From Pedobacter zeaxanthinifaciens (lineage in GTDB: Bacteria; Bacteroidota; Bacteroidia; Sphingobacteriales; Sphingobacteriaceae), in assembly GCF_003313335.1 (NCBI RefSeq), contig NZ_QMHP01000015.1:6440-63675 (forward strand): a stretch of 57,236 nt of DNA. Reading direction: 5' to 3'. Shown here piece after piece: positions 43,466 to 52,725 of the stretch. Both the position numbers and the translations under genes were made by a program. How positions within the stretch are numbered: the first letter of the stretch is position 1; every line of letters starts with the position of its first letter. Below the pieces are notes generated by a model. That model saw nothing but the letters and a program-made list of their open reading frames with translations. It made no database searches and was not told the origin of the DNA.

Positions 43466-46032
43466 CTGGCATCGCTCACCATTTGTGGCTCCCAGAATAT
43501 GGTAGTACGCAGGTCAGGTCTGCTGTCTGGTTTAACATCATACTTTGGAGCATAAAATTCTCTCACAACTGCATAGCCTTTTGGCACATAGTTAACTAAA
43601 CCCGGTGTGTAAGGGTTTACCGACCTTGCTCCATCACCACGTTTGGTGTTAATTACAATTACGCCAGCCCCGCCCTGCATGCCATAAATCGCAGTTGTCC
43701 CGATGCTTTTTAAAATCTCTACTGTTTCAATATCCTGTACAACGATATCATCTAGGTCGAAACTATCTCCGTCCATCATCATTCCATCTAAAGATATGCG
43801 CATTGGACTTTGACTACCTCTAGCAAAAGCCTGCCCGTTACGTATTTGTACGCCAGCTACACGTCCCTGCAAGTACTGCGATAAAGAAAATGCAGTTTCC
43901 AATTCCTTGGCGGTAATTACAGCATCGGCATTGCCAGCCCCGCCAATGTTTGATGAGTTGTAAGTAGGTTTGCGCTTCTCTACAATGTTTACTTCATCCA
44001 ACAAAATAGTTCTGTTAAGCAAGCCTCTTTTGGTCTGATCTTCGAAAAATTTGCCACTTGCATCTAAATAGCCAGCAAGTGCTTGGTTAATATTCACTTC
44101 AATATCGCCAGTATTTGGATTTTTGCTTACCGTTTGCCCGGGGATATTGTCCATCACAATGTCAACAAACTTTTTGTCTTTTTCGGTACGGGCTTGCACT
44201 ACAAATTTAGTGCTATCTAAAAACTCAATCTGATCAAAGTTGAAACGGCCTTTGTCATCAGTTAAAGTATCAGTCATGAAAAAACCACCTGTAAATGAAA
44301 CTAAAGTGATTTTCCCTTTCACAACAGGTTTTCCACCTTTAGTAACGGTTCCGCTTATTTGTAACTTTTTCTCCGCAGGAAACTTTTCTGCTAGTGGCCC
44401 GCTTTCCACCTGTTTCCAATCAATTTTGCGCCACCCTTGAGTAAGCAACAGGTTGTCAAGATCAAACCTCGTATTTCTATCATTATTTAAAAAATAGTAG
44501 TTCGGTTTTTCTACATAACCACTTAAATCGGATGTTAACAAAAGTTTGGTAAGGATGTTCGTTTCATTTTCCGGATCGGGCTTAACTGCAGCGGTATTGG
44601 TAACAGCAACCGAGAAACTTCCTTGCACAGGTTTACCATCATGCGTAGTGGCCAATGTTAAATCCATTTTTCCACGCTTTCCATAGCTGTCTTTGAGATT
44701 TTCGGGCTTAACCTCAATTTTATCGTTAACGTTGTTTACAAAAACAATACGCTCATTTAATGGCACAAATGTAGATGATAATAGCGAAAGCTGAACGATT
44801 CCCGAAGGCAAACTATCCTTAGGAACAGTTAACGAAGTAACTTGCTTTGCCGATGAAACTTTGGTTGAAAAATATACAGTACCATTGTGTTGTGCCAAAA
44901 GATTGTAATCGCTTTTGTTCAATAAATCTTCAGTTAGATAAATTTTCAACGACATTTTATTGCTGTCTAAATTACCTACCGAAAGCACCGTGCCACTTCT
45001 TTCAGCCGTTGGAAGATCCATGGTTTTTTTAGCGCCGTTGGCAAAAGTTAGGTTAACCTTACAGGTTTGTCCTACAACAGGGTTGATGAAAAAAGAGCCA
45101 ATGCCAAGTTTGTTGGTTTCAAATCTTGATATTTCGGTTCCATCATTACCCACAATTACGCCACTAGTTAACTCGCCTAGGCCACTGCTATTGATTGCCT
45201 TAACACCCAATTTATTAGGTAAGCCAGCTACCATTTTACCGCTTTCTGGTAAAAACTGAACGTCAATATCGTTTGAAGTGGTTTTAAGTGGGATTTCCTT
45301 AGTAATAACCTGCTTATTAGGTAATGTAATAGTGGCGGAAATATGGCCGCTTTTCAGCGCTTCAGGCTGTTTATTGGTGGTAGCAATTATAATTTCGCCG
45401 CGGGTATTCGTGTTTCCCTTGCCTCGCTCCACCGTTTTGTTGTTTAATTTTACCTCGTAACTTACAGCGGCATTAGCATAAGGTAAATCTTGTTTATCCG
45501 TAAACTGAATAGTTGTAGTTACTTTTTGTTGGTTGTTTTCGGTACTGAGTACATTATTTGATTTGGTGAAAACCTTGTTGGCCCAAGAATTTCCAATCTT
45601 GATGGTTTTATCGAAAAAGAATTCTGGACCTGCGTTACGCATCCATTGCGTGTAGGCTCTAACCCTGTAGTTGCCTTCCTGTAAAGAATCGGTTAATTTG
45701 AAATCTCCCCAGGTAATACCGCTTTTCATTGGAAGTTTAAGCTGTTTGGCAATGGAGTCTTTCTCGTTAATTAACTCCACATAAAGCAAACCGCTAATGG
45801 TTGATGGCATACCTGTTTTGGCATTTACGGTATACGCTTTAAACCAAATGTTATCGCCTATGGCATAATAAGGCTTATCCATATGGAGATACACTTTCTC
45901 CTGGGCGGTCTTATTGGTTAAATCATCAAGTTTTTTTACAAAGTTGTTTAAGTTCGCATCCTGTGCCCAAGTTAAAGAAGAGCTCAGTACGCAAAAAAGC
46001 GCCAAGCCCAGTTTGAAAAATTTAGTTTTCAT
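43345..46032 (-). CDS. MG2/TonB-plug exported protein, paralogue 1 (operon head)
   Basis: 895 residues. Residues 1-23 signal peptide; ~45-150 MG2-like domain (EKVYLHMDKPYYAIGDNIWF, GNYRVRAYTQWMRN); ~165-250, 255-340 and 350-440 further beta-sandwich-like segments; ~445-540 conserved block ending LDNLLLTQGWRKIDW; ~556-617 carboxypeptidase-regulatory-like domain; ~700-798 SusC/RagA-type plug (GNADAVITAKELE, LQGRVAGVQI, ETVEILKS, AIYGMQGGAGVIVINTKRG); ~840-895 A2M-family-like end (TTIFWEPQMVSDASGKAKIS). No barrel, no thioester. Nearest 5' neighbour is dcd, 205 bp upstream. Function unknown. Confidence 0.88.
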   Translation of the reverse strand: MKTKFFKLGLALFCVLSSSLTWAQDANLNNFVKKLDDLTNKTAQEKVYLHMDKPYYAIGDNIWFKAYTVNAKTGMPSTISGLLYVELINEKDSIAKQLKLPMKSGITWGDFKLTDSLQEGNYRVRAYTQWMRNAGPEFFFDKTIKIGNSWANKVFTKSNNVLSTENNQQKVTTTIQFTDKQDLPYANAAVSYEVKLNNKTVERGKGNTNTRGEIIIATTNKQPEALKSGHISATITLPNKQVITKEIPLKTTSNDIDVQFLPESGKMVAGLPNKLGVKAINSSGLGELTSGVIVGNDGTEISRFETNKLGIGSFFINPVVGQTCKVNLTFANGAKKTMDLPTAERSGTVLSVGNLDSNKMSLKIYLTEDLLNKSDYNLLAQHNGTVYFSTKVSSAKQVTSLTVPKDSLPSGIVQLSLLSSTFVPLNERIVFVNNVNDKIEVKPENLKDSYGKRGKMDLTLATTHDGKPVQGSFSVAVTNTAAVKPDPENETNILTKLLLTSDLSGYVEKPNYYFLNNDRNTRFDLDNLLLTQGWRKIDWKQVESGPLAEKFPAEKKLQISGTVTKGGKPVVKGKITLVSFTGGFFMTDTLTDDKGRFNFDQIEFLDSTKFVVQARTEKDKKFVDIVMDNIPGQTVSKNPNTGDIEVNINQALAGYLDASGKFFEDQTKRGLLNRTILLDEVNIVEKRKPTYNSSNIGGAGNADAVITAKELETAFSLSQYLQGRVAGVQIRNGQAFARGSQSPMRISLDGMMMDGDSFDLDDIVVQDIETVEILKSIGTTAIYGMQGGAGVIVINTKRGDGARSVNPYTPGLVNYVPKGYAVVREFYAPKYDVKPDSRPDLRTTIFWEPQMVSDASGKAKISYFNADVPGTYRLVIEGIDVQGNLARKVLTYDVK

Positions 46033-46237
46033 TCAGGTGTTTCATGTTAATAGCTATGAAACTACTGGACTTTGGAGTGCGTGAATCCGTTGGTTTCATT
46101 ATAAAATAAATTAAATCCTTGCCAAAAAAGGCATTCTTCGGTTTGTTTGGTTGAGGTTTACGAACTTAATTTACGAGTTGATTTTGTTAAGTTACTAAAT
46201 ATAGACTATCATTTTGGTTACAAGGTTCAAAAAGTTT

Positions 46238-46774
46238 TTAAAAATTGTTTTTCCACATCATACTTTCCACGGGGCGAGTAGTTTTGTTGTTGTATTTAGC
46301 ATTGGTTTTGGTGTTGTACATGTTGTCAATTTGGCCTTCAACAACGAAATAAATCAGTTGTCCCACTGGCATTCCGGCATAAATTCTAACTGGTTGTACA
46401 CAAGATATTTCTAGGGTCCAGGTGTTGCAAAAACCCACATCGCCTTTACCAGCGGTAGCGTGTATGTCTATCCCTAAGCGTCCGGTACTGCTTTTGCCTT
46501 CCAAAAATGGTACGTGTCCGTGTGTTTCGGTATATTCTACAGTAACGCCAAGGTATAAGGTGCCAGGCTGCAATACAAATCCATCTTTCGGAATCTCGAA
46601 ATGTTCTATCTTATTGTGGCTTTTTGCATCCAACACACGATCTTTATAAGTAGCCAAATATTTACCCAAGTGTACGTCATAGGAGTTAGTACCTAAACAT
46701 TCTGGCTTAAAAGGTTCAATAATAATGGTGCCCTTTTCAATTTCCTCAAGTATCCGTTTGTCTGATAGTATCAT
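46238..46774 (-). CDS. dcd: dCTP deaminase
   Basis: 178 residues. dCTP deaminase makes dUTP for thymidylate synthesis. The family block GKSSTGRLGIDIHATAG (lysine replaces the more usual arginine of RSS) and WTLEI with the catalytic glutamate are visible, as are the GTNSYDVHLGKYL and MPVGQLIYFVVEG elements. Length is normal. It is 205 bp upstream of the plug-protein operon on the same strand, and is likely transcribed separately. Confidence 0.94.
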   Translation of the reverse strand: MILSDKRILEEIEKGTIIIEPFKPECLGTNSYDVHLGKYLATYKDRVLDAKSHNKIEHFEIPKDGFVLQPGTLYLGVTVEYTETHGHVPFLEGKSSTGRLGIDIHATAGKGDVGFCNTWTLEISCVQPVRIYAGMPVGQLIYFVVEGQIDNMYNTKTNAKYNNKTTRPVESMMWKNNF

Positions 46775-46914
46775 TTAAAAGTTTTTTGGACTAAATTAGA
46801 TTAAAATTAGCAAAGGGCAAAGGACATATTGCCAGCAATTTGGATGTTTTGTTTCGGTGTTAAACATTCGTGCTGGTTTAAATCTATTCCGCATGTGCTG
46901 TGTTAAATTTTCAT

Positions 46915-46922
46915 TACTTTTG
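46915..46922 (+). promoter_or_regulatory. Putative -7 element (TACTTTTG) of the transferase gene
   Basis: TACTTTTG fits TAnnTTTG and lies 21 bases before the start of the phosphopantetheinyl transferase gene. Confidence 0.4.
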
Positions 46923-46943
46923 TACTGATTTTCTAAATAGAGG

Positions 46944-47591
46944 ATGCCCATAGTTTTTGATTTAAAAATTGATGAACATACCGAGCTTTCGGTGTGGAAA
47001 ATAGAGGAAAGCCACGAACAGCTAATGGCAGGCCTACAGCTCAAGCAGCACGAAATCGATATCATTGAATCCTTTAAAAGTGAGAAGAGGGCATTGCAGT
47101 GGTTGAGTACGCGATTATTGCTTAGAACCATGTTAGATACCAAGGAATACATTGACTGCCAAATGGATGACCACGGCAAGCCTTACTTGGTAAATTACGA
47201 TTATCACATTTCCTTAAGCCATTCTTATGATTATGCTGCCGTGATGATTAGCAGAGATAGCAATAAAAAAGTGGGGTTGGATATGGAGATGATCAAGCAT
47301 AAAATTAAACTGGTGCGCCATAAATTCCTATCGGATATTGAGCTATCGCAAAAGCAAATTGGTAATAATATTAACGGTTTGTACGTTTGCTGGTGCGCTA
47401 AAGAGGCTATCTATAAATGGCATGGAAAAAAAGAATTAGAATTTAAAAGAGATATCCATATTAAACCTTTTAAGTTGCGTGACGAGGGCGGCCTCAATGC
47501 ACTGGTTGAACTGCCCGAAGGCACTAAAGAGTTGGAGATAGATTATTTTAAAACGGCTGATGGCTATATGCTTGCTTACGTAATTGGGTAG
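46944..47591 (+). CDS. 4'-phosphopantetheinyl transferase superfamily protein (Sfp-like)
   Basis: 215 residues. It would transfer the 4'-phosphopantetheine arm of CoA to acyl or peptidyl carrier proteins. The substrate-contact block ISLSHSYDYAAVMI, the metal-binding VGLDMEMI (D and E) and WCAKEAIYKWHG are clear family motifs. No polyketide or peptide synthetase gene lies in the window, so it may be the general AcpS-replacing enzyme. It starts at the ATG preceded by GAGG. Confidence 0.9.
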   Translation: MPIVFDLKIDEHTELSVWKIEESHEQLMAGLQLKQHEIDIIESFKSEKRALQWLSTRLLLRTMLDTKEYIDCQMDDHGKPYLVNYDYHISLSHSYDYAAVMISRDSNKKVGLDMEMIKHKIKLVRHKFLSDIELSQKQIGNNINGLYVCWCAKEAIYKWHGKKELEFKRDIHIKPFKLRDEGGLNALVELPEGTKELEIDYFKTADGYMLAYVIG

Positions 47592-47691
47592 GAAATGAAT
47601 GAATTTTGAATGAGTAAATTAGAGAATGACCAAACGTGCATCTGCAATAGGTCTAACTACTAATGTCTAACTACTAAATACTCAACAAAAA

Positions 47692-48387
47692 ATGAACAAA
47701 AAAGTAAAATATATTGATTGGGGCTTAACTGATTATCAGGAAGCGTGGGACAGGCAAGAGGCAATTTTTAATGAAACGGTTGCGTTGAAAACCAAAAACA
47801 GAACCGAAAACACGCAAATTGAAACACCTAACTATTTGATTTTTAATGAGCATCCACATGTTTATACGTTAGGTAAAAGTGGTAAGCCCGAAAATTTGTT
47901 GCTGGATGAGCAGGGGCTGAAAGACAAGCATGCTACTTATTACAAAATTAACAGAGGCGGAGATATTACCTATCACGGACCAGGGCAAATTGTAGGCTAT
48001 CCCATTTTGGATCTTGATAATTTCTTTACAGATATTCATTTATATCTCCGTACGTTGGAGGAAGCCATTATTTTAACCTTGGCAGATTATGGCATCAAAG
48101 CAGGTAGGTACGAAGGTTACACGGGTGTTTGGCTAGATGCCGACAACGAAAAAGCCAGGAAAATTTGCGCCATGGGCGTACGTTGCAGCAGATGGGTTAC
48201 CATGCATGGTTTTGCCTTTAATGTAAATGCGGATTTAGCTTACTTTAAAAATATTGTGCCCTGCGGTATTGATGATAAAGATGTAACTTCCATGCAACGA
48301 GAGTTAGGCTATGAGCTGGATATGGAAGAGGTAAAATCAAAATTAAAAGGAAATATTGCCAAGCTTTTTGAAATGGTGGTGATCTAA
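47692..48387 (+). CDS. lipB: Octanoyltransferase (lipoyl(octanoyl) transferase)
   Basis: 231 residues. LipB moves octanoate from ACP to the lipoyl domains of 2-oxoacid dehydrogenases. The catalytic pair is visible: Cys191 in IVPCGIDDKDVTS and Lys157 in ARKICAMGVR. RGGDITYHGPGQIVGYPI is the conserved substrate-binding segment. Length is normal. LipA is not adjacent. It begins after a short intergenic region rich in TAACTACTAA words. Confidence 0.95.
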   Translation: MNKKVKYIDWGLTDYQEAWDRQEAIFNETVALKTKNRTENTQIETPNYLIFNEHPHVYTLGKSGKPENLLLDEQGLKDKHATYYKINRGGDITYHGPGQIVGYPILDLDNFFTDIHLYLRTLEEAIILTLADYGIKAGRYEGYTGVWLDADNEKARKICAMGVRCSRWVTMHGFAFNVNADLAYFKNIVPCGIDDKDVTSMQRELGYELDMEEVKSKLKGNIAKLFEMVVI

Positions 48388-48514
48388 TAAAGATTGTTTA
48401 GCTTCCATGCAGGTCGGAATCTTTAAATGAAATAGTTTTAAGAAAGTCAAACGATTAATTTTGATTTCAATTGGTAATCTATAATTTTAGTCATTAAACT
48501 AAACCAACTAAATT

Positions 48515-48988
48515 ATGGATTATTCTTCTCAGTATCCTTCAGAAAGCGTAGGCATTTTGGCAGCCGGAATTTTTGGCACTATTTTATTAGTTTCCTTTAT
48601 TTTTACTTTGCCTTTCATTGCTGGCATGTGGAAGACTTTCACAAAAGCAGGTAAACCTGGCTGGGCGGCCCTCATTCCTATTTATAACACGTATGTTATG
48701 ATTGAAATTGTTGGAAAACCAAGCATCTGGTTGCTATGGTGTTTGCTACCCTGTGTAAATTTTGTCTTTGCTATTTGGTTAACTAACCTAATCAGTAAAA
48801 GCTTTGGTAAGGATGAAGGCTTCACTGTTGGCCTTTTGTTGTTAGGATTTATCTTCTGGCCTATCTTGGGTTTCGGAAGTGCAAAATATCTAGGTCCGTC
48901 GGCCGCAGAGGCTCAACAAGGTCGCTTTGGGGGTAATTTTAACAATCCTAATGATCCTTTCAATCAACCTCCGGCAAATCAATTTTAA
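48515..48988 (+). CDS. DUF5684 membrane protein
   Basis: 157 residues with four hydrophobic segments. MWKTFTKAGKPGWAALIPIY is the diagnostic DUF5684 segment, followed by IWLTNLISKSFGKDEGF. The C terminus is a hydrophilic Asn/Pro/Gln-rich tail (NNPNDPFNQPPANQ). This family, often annotated as signal-peptidase-I-like, has no known activity. The next gene begins directly after its stop and is likely translationally coupled. Confidence 0.87.
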   Translation: MDYSSQYPSESVGILAAGIFGTILLVSFIFTLPFIAGMWKTFTKAGKPGWAALIPIYNTYVMIEIVGKPSIWLLWCLLPCVNFVFAIWLTNLISKSFGKDEGFTVGLLLLGFIFWPILGFGSAKYLGPSAAEAQQGRFGGNFNNPNDPFNQPPANQF

Positions 48989-49330
48989 TTGTTGCTAGTG
49001 TTAAACATTTACAAAATATCCGCTTTGCTATTTATAGGCAGAGCGGATATTTTTTTGATTCCCTGCCCATTTAAGTACTTATTTAAAATAGATTGCCCAG
49101 GTTGTGGGTTTCAGCGTTCGGTTTTGGCTTTAATTAAAGGCGACTTTCCTGCTAGCTTTGAATTATACCCTCCAACAGTTCCTTTTTTATTGAGCGTATT
49201 GTTAGGAGTTGGCACTTGGGTGCTAAAGTTGGATACTAATGCAAAATGGTTAAAAGCAATGTACTTTTTCACTGGTTTTGTAATGCTAGGGAATTATCTT
49301 TACAAAATCGTTTTTCATCAGTTACACTAA
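48989..49330 (+). CDS. DUF2752 membrane protein
   Basis: 113 residues with about three hydrophobic segments. The diagnostic motif CPGCGFQRS lies at residues ~37-45. The family is small, membrane-bound and of unknown function. The start is unclear: a TTG lies immediately after the preceding stop, and a GTG occurs at 48998; no ATG is available. It is followed after 3 bp by the SGNH hydrolase gene. Confidence 0.83.
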   Translation: MLLVLNIYKISALLFIGRADIFLIPCPFKYLFKIDCPGCGFQRSVLALIKGDFPASFELYPPTVPFLLSVLLGVGTWVLKLDTNAKWLKAMYFFTGFVMLGNYLYKIVFHQLH

Positions 49331-49333
49331 AAT

Positions 49334-49948
49334 ATGGCACAGCAAATTTCCTATCTAGCACTTGGCGATTCTTATACTATTGGAGAGGCAGTCGAACAAT
49401 CGGCTTCGTTTCCGCATCAGTTGGTAGCGCTACTTAAAGAAAAAGGATTAGACGTTAGCGAACCAAAAGTAATTGCTAAAACCGGCTGGACCACCGATGA
49501 ACTCAAGGCGGCTATAGAGCAGGAAAAGATCAACGAAACTTTCGATTTAGTGACCTTGCTAATTGGGGTAAATAATCAATATCGTGGCTACTCGCCAGAA
49601 GTTTACAAAAAAGAATTTACCGAATTGTTAGAAATGGCTATTGGATTTGCTAAGGGTGAGCAGCAAAGGGTGTACGTGGTTTCTATTCCAGATTGGGGCG
49701 TTACGGAGTTTGCTCAACAAAGCGGTAGAAACCAGCAAACCATAAGTGAGGAAATTGATGTTTTCAATGAAATCAATAAGCAAATTACCGTAGCGAAACA
49801 GGTTAGCTATTTAGACATTACACCTGCTTCTAGAGAGGCGGTGAACGATAATTCGCTTATTGCGAAAGACGGACTACATCCTTCAGAAAAAATGTACCAG
49901 CAGTGGGCACAACGCTTAGCAGCCTCAATTAAACTGCCTTCGAAGTAA
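49334..49948 (+). CDS. SGNH/GDSL-family hydrolase
   Basis: 204 residues. Block I is LALGDSYTIGEA with the nucleophilic Ser, block III is LIGVNNQYRG (the oxyanion Asn), and block V is DGLHPSEKMY with the Asp-x-x-His dyad. It has no signal peptide and probably hydrolyses an ester or a thioester in the cytoplasm. The substrate is unknown. It overlaps the converging RDD gene by 20 bp. Confidence 0.9.
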   Translation: MAQQISYLALGDSYTIGEAVEQSASFPHQLVALLKEKGLDVSEPKVIAKTGWTTDELKAAIEQEKINETFDLVTLLIGVNNQYRGYSPEVYKKEFTELLEMAIGFAKGEQQRVYVVSIPDWGVTEFAQQSGRNQQTISEEIDVFNEINKQITVAKQVSYLDITPASREAVNDNSLIAKDGLHPSEKMYQQWAQRLAASIKLPSK

Positions 49949-50663
49949 TTTGAATATAATCGGCAGAAACGGTTTTTAAAAATTGCATTTCATTCATTCC
50001 CTCCGGAATTGTGATGCCCAAAAATTCAGCTACTTTAGCCGACATGGTGTAAATCAATTCTGCATTGTAGGTGCGGTAATAGGTTCTAATTACCTCATGC
50101 ACCAACTCAATATCCCTGTCTGCTAATAGGTGTACGCTAGCAAATTGCGGCACATAATCTTCATCACCGGGATGAAAAGCAATATGTTCAATTTTGGTAG
50201 CTGGTTGAGTTTTAATTACTGTAGTGCCGGCTACAATATCGCCAACACGTTGTTTCTTTTCCGAAACGGCCACACATAAAAAACCTAGTAAGTTGGCAGT
50301 TAAGGTAAAATCAATTATTCGGAAAACCCATCTAATAAAATATTGGCCTGTACTTGCTTGTGCGCCATCAATGCTCACAACTTTGATCTTCATTAACTTT
50401 TTGCCTAAACTTTGCCCATTGAAAAGTACTTCGCAAGTTAAATCATAAAAAGCATATGACGCTAAATATATGATAACAGCGATAATAATGGCCTTTTCAC
50501 CTAAGCCACTAAACGAACCCACAATACTGCCAAAAATAACAACGAGATAAATTGCCATGAAAATAGCGAGGTCGATAAGATAGGCGGCAACTCTTTCGCC
50601 TAAGCCCGCTACCGGATAATCAATATCTACATGCTGGCTAGTGTTAATTTTTACGGTCTCCAT
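49929..50663 (-). CDS. RDD family membrane protein
   Basis: 244 residues from the ATG at 50663; a TTG at 50669 is less likely. The N-terminal half is an RDD domain (AGLGERVAAYLIDLAIFMA, GQSLGKKLMKIKVV, QYFIRWVFR), with three to four membrane segments. The C-terminal ~100 residues are hydrophilic and start with EHIAFHPGDEDYVPQFASVH. RDD proteins are often part of SpoIIM-DUF58-MoxR loci, and here it is divergent from that operon. Confidence 0.9.
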   Translation of the reverse strand: METVKINTSQHVDIDYPVAGLGERVAAYLIDLAIFMAIYLVVIFGSIVGSFSGLGEKAIIIAVIIYLASYAFYDLTCEVLFNGQSLGKKLMKIKVVSIDGAQASTGQYFIRWVFRIIDFTLTANLLGFLCVAVSEKKQRVGDIVAGTTVIKTQPATKIEHIAFHPGDEDYVPQFASVHLLADRDIELVHEVIRTYYRTYNAELIYTMSAKVAEFLGITIPEGMNEMQFLKTVSADYIQITSKAV

Positions 50664-50871
50664 GTTCAAATATAAAAATTATGCTTTCACTATAACTGCT
50701 GATGTAAATAATTTTAAACTCCAAATTCATTTAACTTGATTCCCCATGTTTGAAACCAATACGACGATAAAAATAGAGATAAGTTGCTACACTGTAGATT
50801 TTTTAGTTGTAATGCTTTTTTTGCAGGTTGATTTTTTTATTTTATTTTAACGGCAAATAAGCAACTGTCTG

Positions 50872-51825
50872 ATGAAAGAAGCGCTCTTCGTTAAACAAAA
50901 TTCGGAAAAATGGAAAAGTTATGAGGGATTAAAAACTGATAACCCTGATGAACTTGCACAGCGTTTTGTGGACATTACCAATGATTTGGCTTATGCTAAA
51001 ACTTTTTATCCGAAGTCTAAAACTACTGCTTATTTGAACGGTTTGGCAGCTACCCTGCACCAATCCATCTATAAAAATAAAAAAGAAGAAACCGGGCGCA
51101 TTGCCAGGTATTGGAAATATGAGCTGCCTACGTTGTTTTACACGTATCGAAGGCAAATTCTTTACGCATTCCTTTTCTTTGTTGTGGCCATGTCCATAGG
51201 TGTACTTTCGGCAAAATACGATGATAGGTTTGTGCGCCTAATACTGGGCGATCAGTACGTTGACATGACTAACGAGAACATTGCTGAGGGCAATCCGTTT
51301 GGGGTTTACAAAAAAGATAACGAAGCTTGGATGTTCCTTTATATTGCCATAAATAATACTTGGGTTTGCTTTGTGACCTATGTAAGTGGCGTATTTTTTT
51401 CCATTGGCCCGGTTTATAATTTGTTGCGAAACGGCATTATGGTTGGCGCTTTTGAGTATTACTTTTTTAGCAAAGGCTTAGGCTTACAGTCTGTTTTAGT
51501 AATCTGGATACATGGCACTTTGGAGATTTTATCCATCGTAGTTGTTGGTGGCGCCGGTTTGGTGCTGGGCCACGGCTTGCTGTTCCCCAAAACTTACACC
51601 CGCTTGCAGGCATTTCGAAGAAGCGCAAAAGATGCTTCAAAAATTGCAATTGGCATTATCCCAATTATTTTGCTGGCTGCTTTTTTCGAAGGTTTTGTAA
51701 CCAGGCATACTGAAATGCCAGTTTGGCTTAGTGTATTTATTTTAGCAGCCTCATTAAGTTTTATGGTATGGTACGTGGTAATTTATCCATACCTGCTCCA
51801 TCAAAAAACAAAAAAATTAAATTAA
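50872..51825 (+). CDS. SpoIIM-like membrane protein
   Basis: 317 residues. The SpoIIM domain (residues ~90-310) has ILYAFLFFVVAMSIGVLSA, the conserved GIMVGAFEYYFFSKGL and WIHGTLEILSIVVVGGAGL. Five to six membrane segments are visible. In spore formers SpoIIM takes part in engulfment, but homologues in non-sporulating Bacteroidota occur with RDD, MoxR and DUF58 genes, and their role is unknown. First gene of the operon; the next starts 12 bp later. Confidence 0.9.
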   Translation: MKEALFVKQNSEKWKSYEGLKTDNPDELAQRFVDITNDLAYAKTFYPKSKTTAYLNGLAATLHQSIYKNKKEETGRIARYWKYELPTLFYTYRRQILYAFLFFVVAMSIGVLSAKYDDRFVRLILGDQYVDMTNENIAEGNPFGVYKKDNEAWMFLYIAINNTWVCFVTYVSGVFFSIGPVYNLLRNGIMVGAFEYYFFSKGLGLQSVLVIWIHGTLEILSIVVVGGAGLVLGHGLLFPKTYTRLQAFRRSAKDASKIAIGIIPIILLAAFFEGFVTRHTEMPVWLSVFILAASLSFMVWYVVIYPYLLHQKTKKLN

Positions 51826-51837
51826 CGCAGTTGATAT

Positions 51838-52725
51838 ATGAACGATAAAATTGAATTTAGGCAAATCAGAGAGTTTGATGGGATCATATCTGGAACACTG
51901 CTATTCATCAAGCAAAATTTTAAACCATTACTTAAATCTGTATTTTATCTATGCGGCTTTTTTATGCTTGCTGGAATCATTTCAGCCGTATTTACAGAAA
52001 ATGAAATCAGCGGTTTATCCCAAAATTTTGAGGATGGTGATTACAATGAAAATGTATCATCATGGAGTACACTCCACATGCTAAGGTTGGTTTTAACATT
52101 AGTTTTTATGGTGTTAAACTACACAGCGCTTTACACTAGCGTACTGAGTTATGTGGCCCTTTATGTAGAAAAAGGTAACATAGCACCTAGCGTAGATGAG
52201 GTTTGGAGCTATTTTAAATATTATTTCTTCAGGGTAATGTGGGGCGGCATTGTGGTGTCTATTTTATGGGTAATCTGTTTCGTATGCTGTTTTATTCCGG
52301 GGCTTTATGTAACGCCTGCCTTGTTTGTTTTTTACGGCGTAATCGTGTTAGAAAATCAAGACTTTTCTACTGCGTTTAGTAGGGCATTTGCCTTAGTAAA
52401 AAACAACTGGTGGATTACCTTTGCTACCATTTTTGTAACCTTGGTGGTTACCACTTTGTTTACCAGTATTACCCTTATCCCAACGTATGTCATTATTTTC
52501 GGCGGTTATTTTTATGAAAAGGCCGAAGTTTTACAACAGGGTTTTCAAATATTCATCGCATTGTCGCAGCAACTCAGTCAAATATTTATGATCATTCCCT
52601 TGGTAACCACTGCGTTTGTTTATTACAGTTTGGTAGAGAGAAAGGAAAGCGTTGGTTTAACGAAGCGTATTTCTGAATTCGGAAACGGCTCAAACCAAGT
52701 AGCACAAACTGATGAAGAATATTAG
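51838..52725 (+). CDS. Predicted membrane protein of the SpoIIM-MoxR locus
   Basis: 295 residues with about six hydrophobic segments and no recognised enzymatic motif. The N terminus IEFRQIREFDGIISGTLLFI, AVFTENEISGL and FSTAFSRAFALVKNNWWITF resemble the glycerophosphodiester-phosphodiesterase-membrane-domain-like group of locus proteins. Position between SpoIIM and DUF4129 and the 14-bp overlap with the latter indicate a common complex. Function unknown. Confidence 0.8.
   Translation: MNDKIEFRQIREFDGIISGTLLFIKQNFKPLLKSVFYLCGFFMLAGIISAVFTENEISGLSQNFEDGDYNENVSSWSTLHMLRLVLTLVFMVLNYTALYTSVLSYVALYVEKGNIAPSVDEVWSYFKYYFFRVMWGGIVVSILWVICFVCCFIPGLYVTPALFVFYGVIVLENQDFSTAFSRAFALVKNNWWITFATIFVTLVVTTLFTSITLIPTYVIIFGGYFYEKAEVLQQGFQIFIALSQQLSQIFMIIPLVTTAFVYYSLVERKESVGLTKRISEFGNGSNQVAQTDEEY

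Noticed and set aside
46796..47179. 127-codon minus-strand frame
   Set aside because: It is antisense to the phosphopantetheinyl transferase gene, whose motifs are clear.
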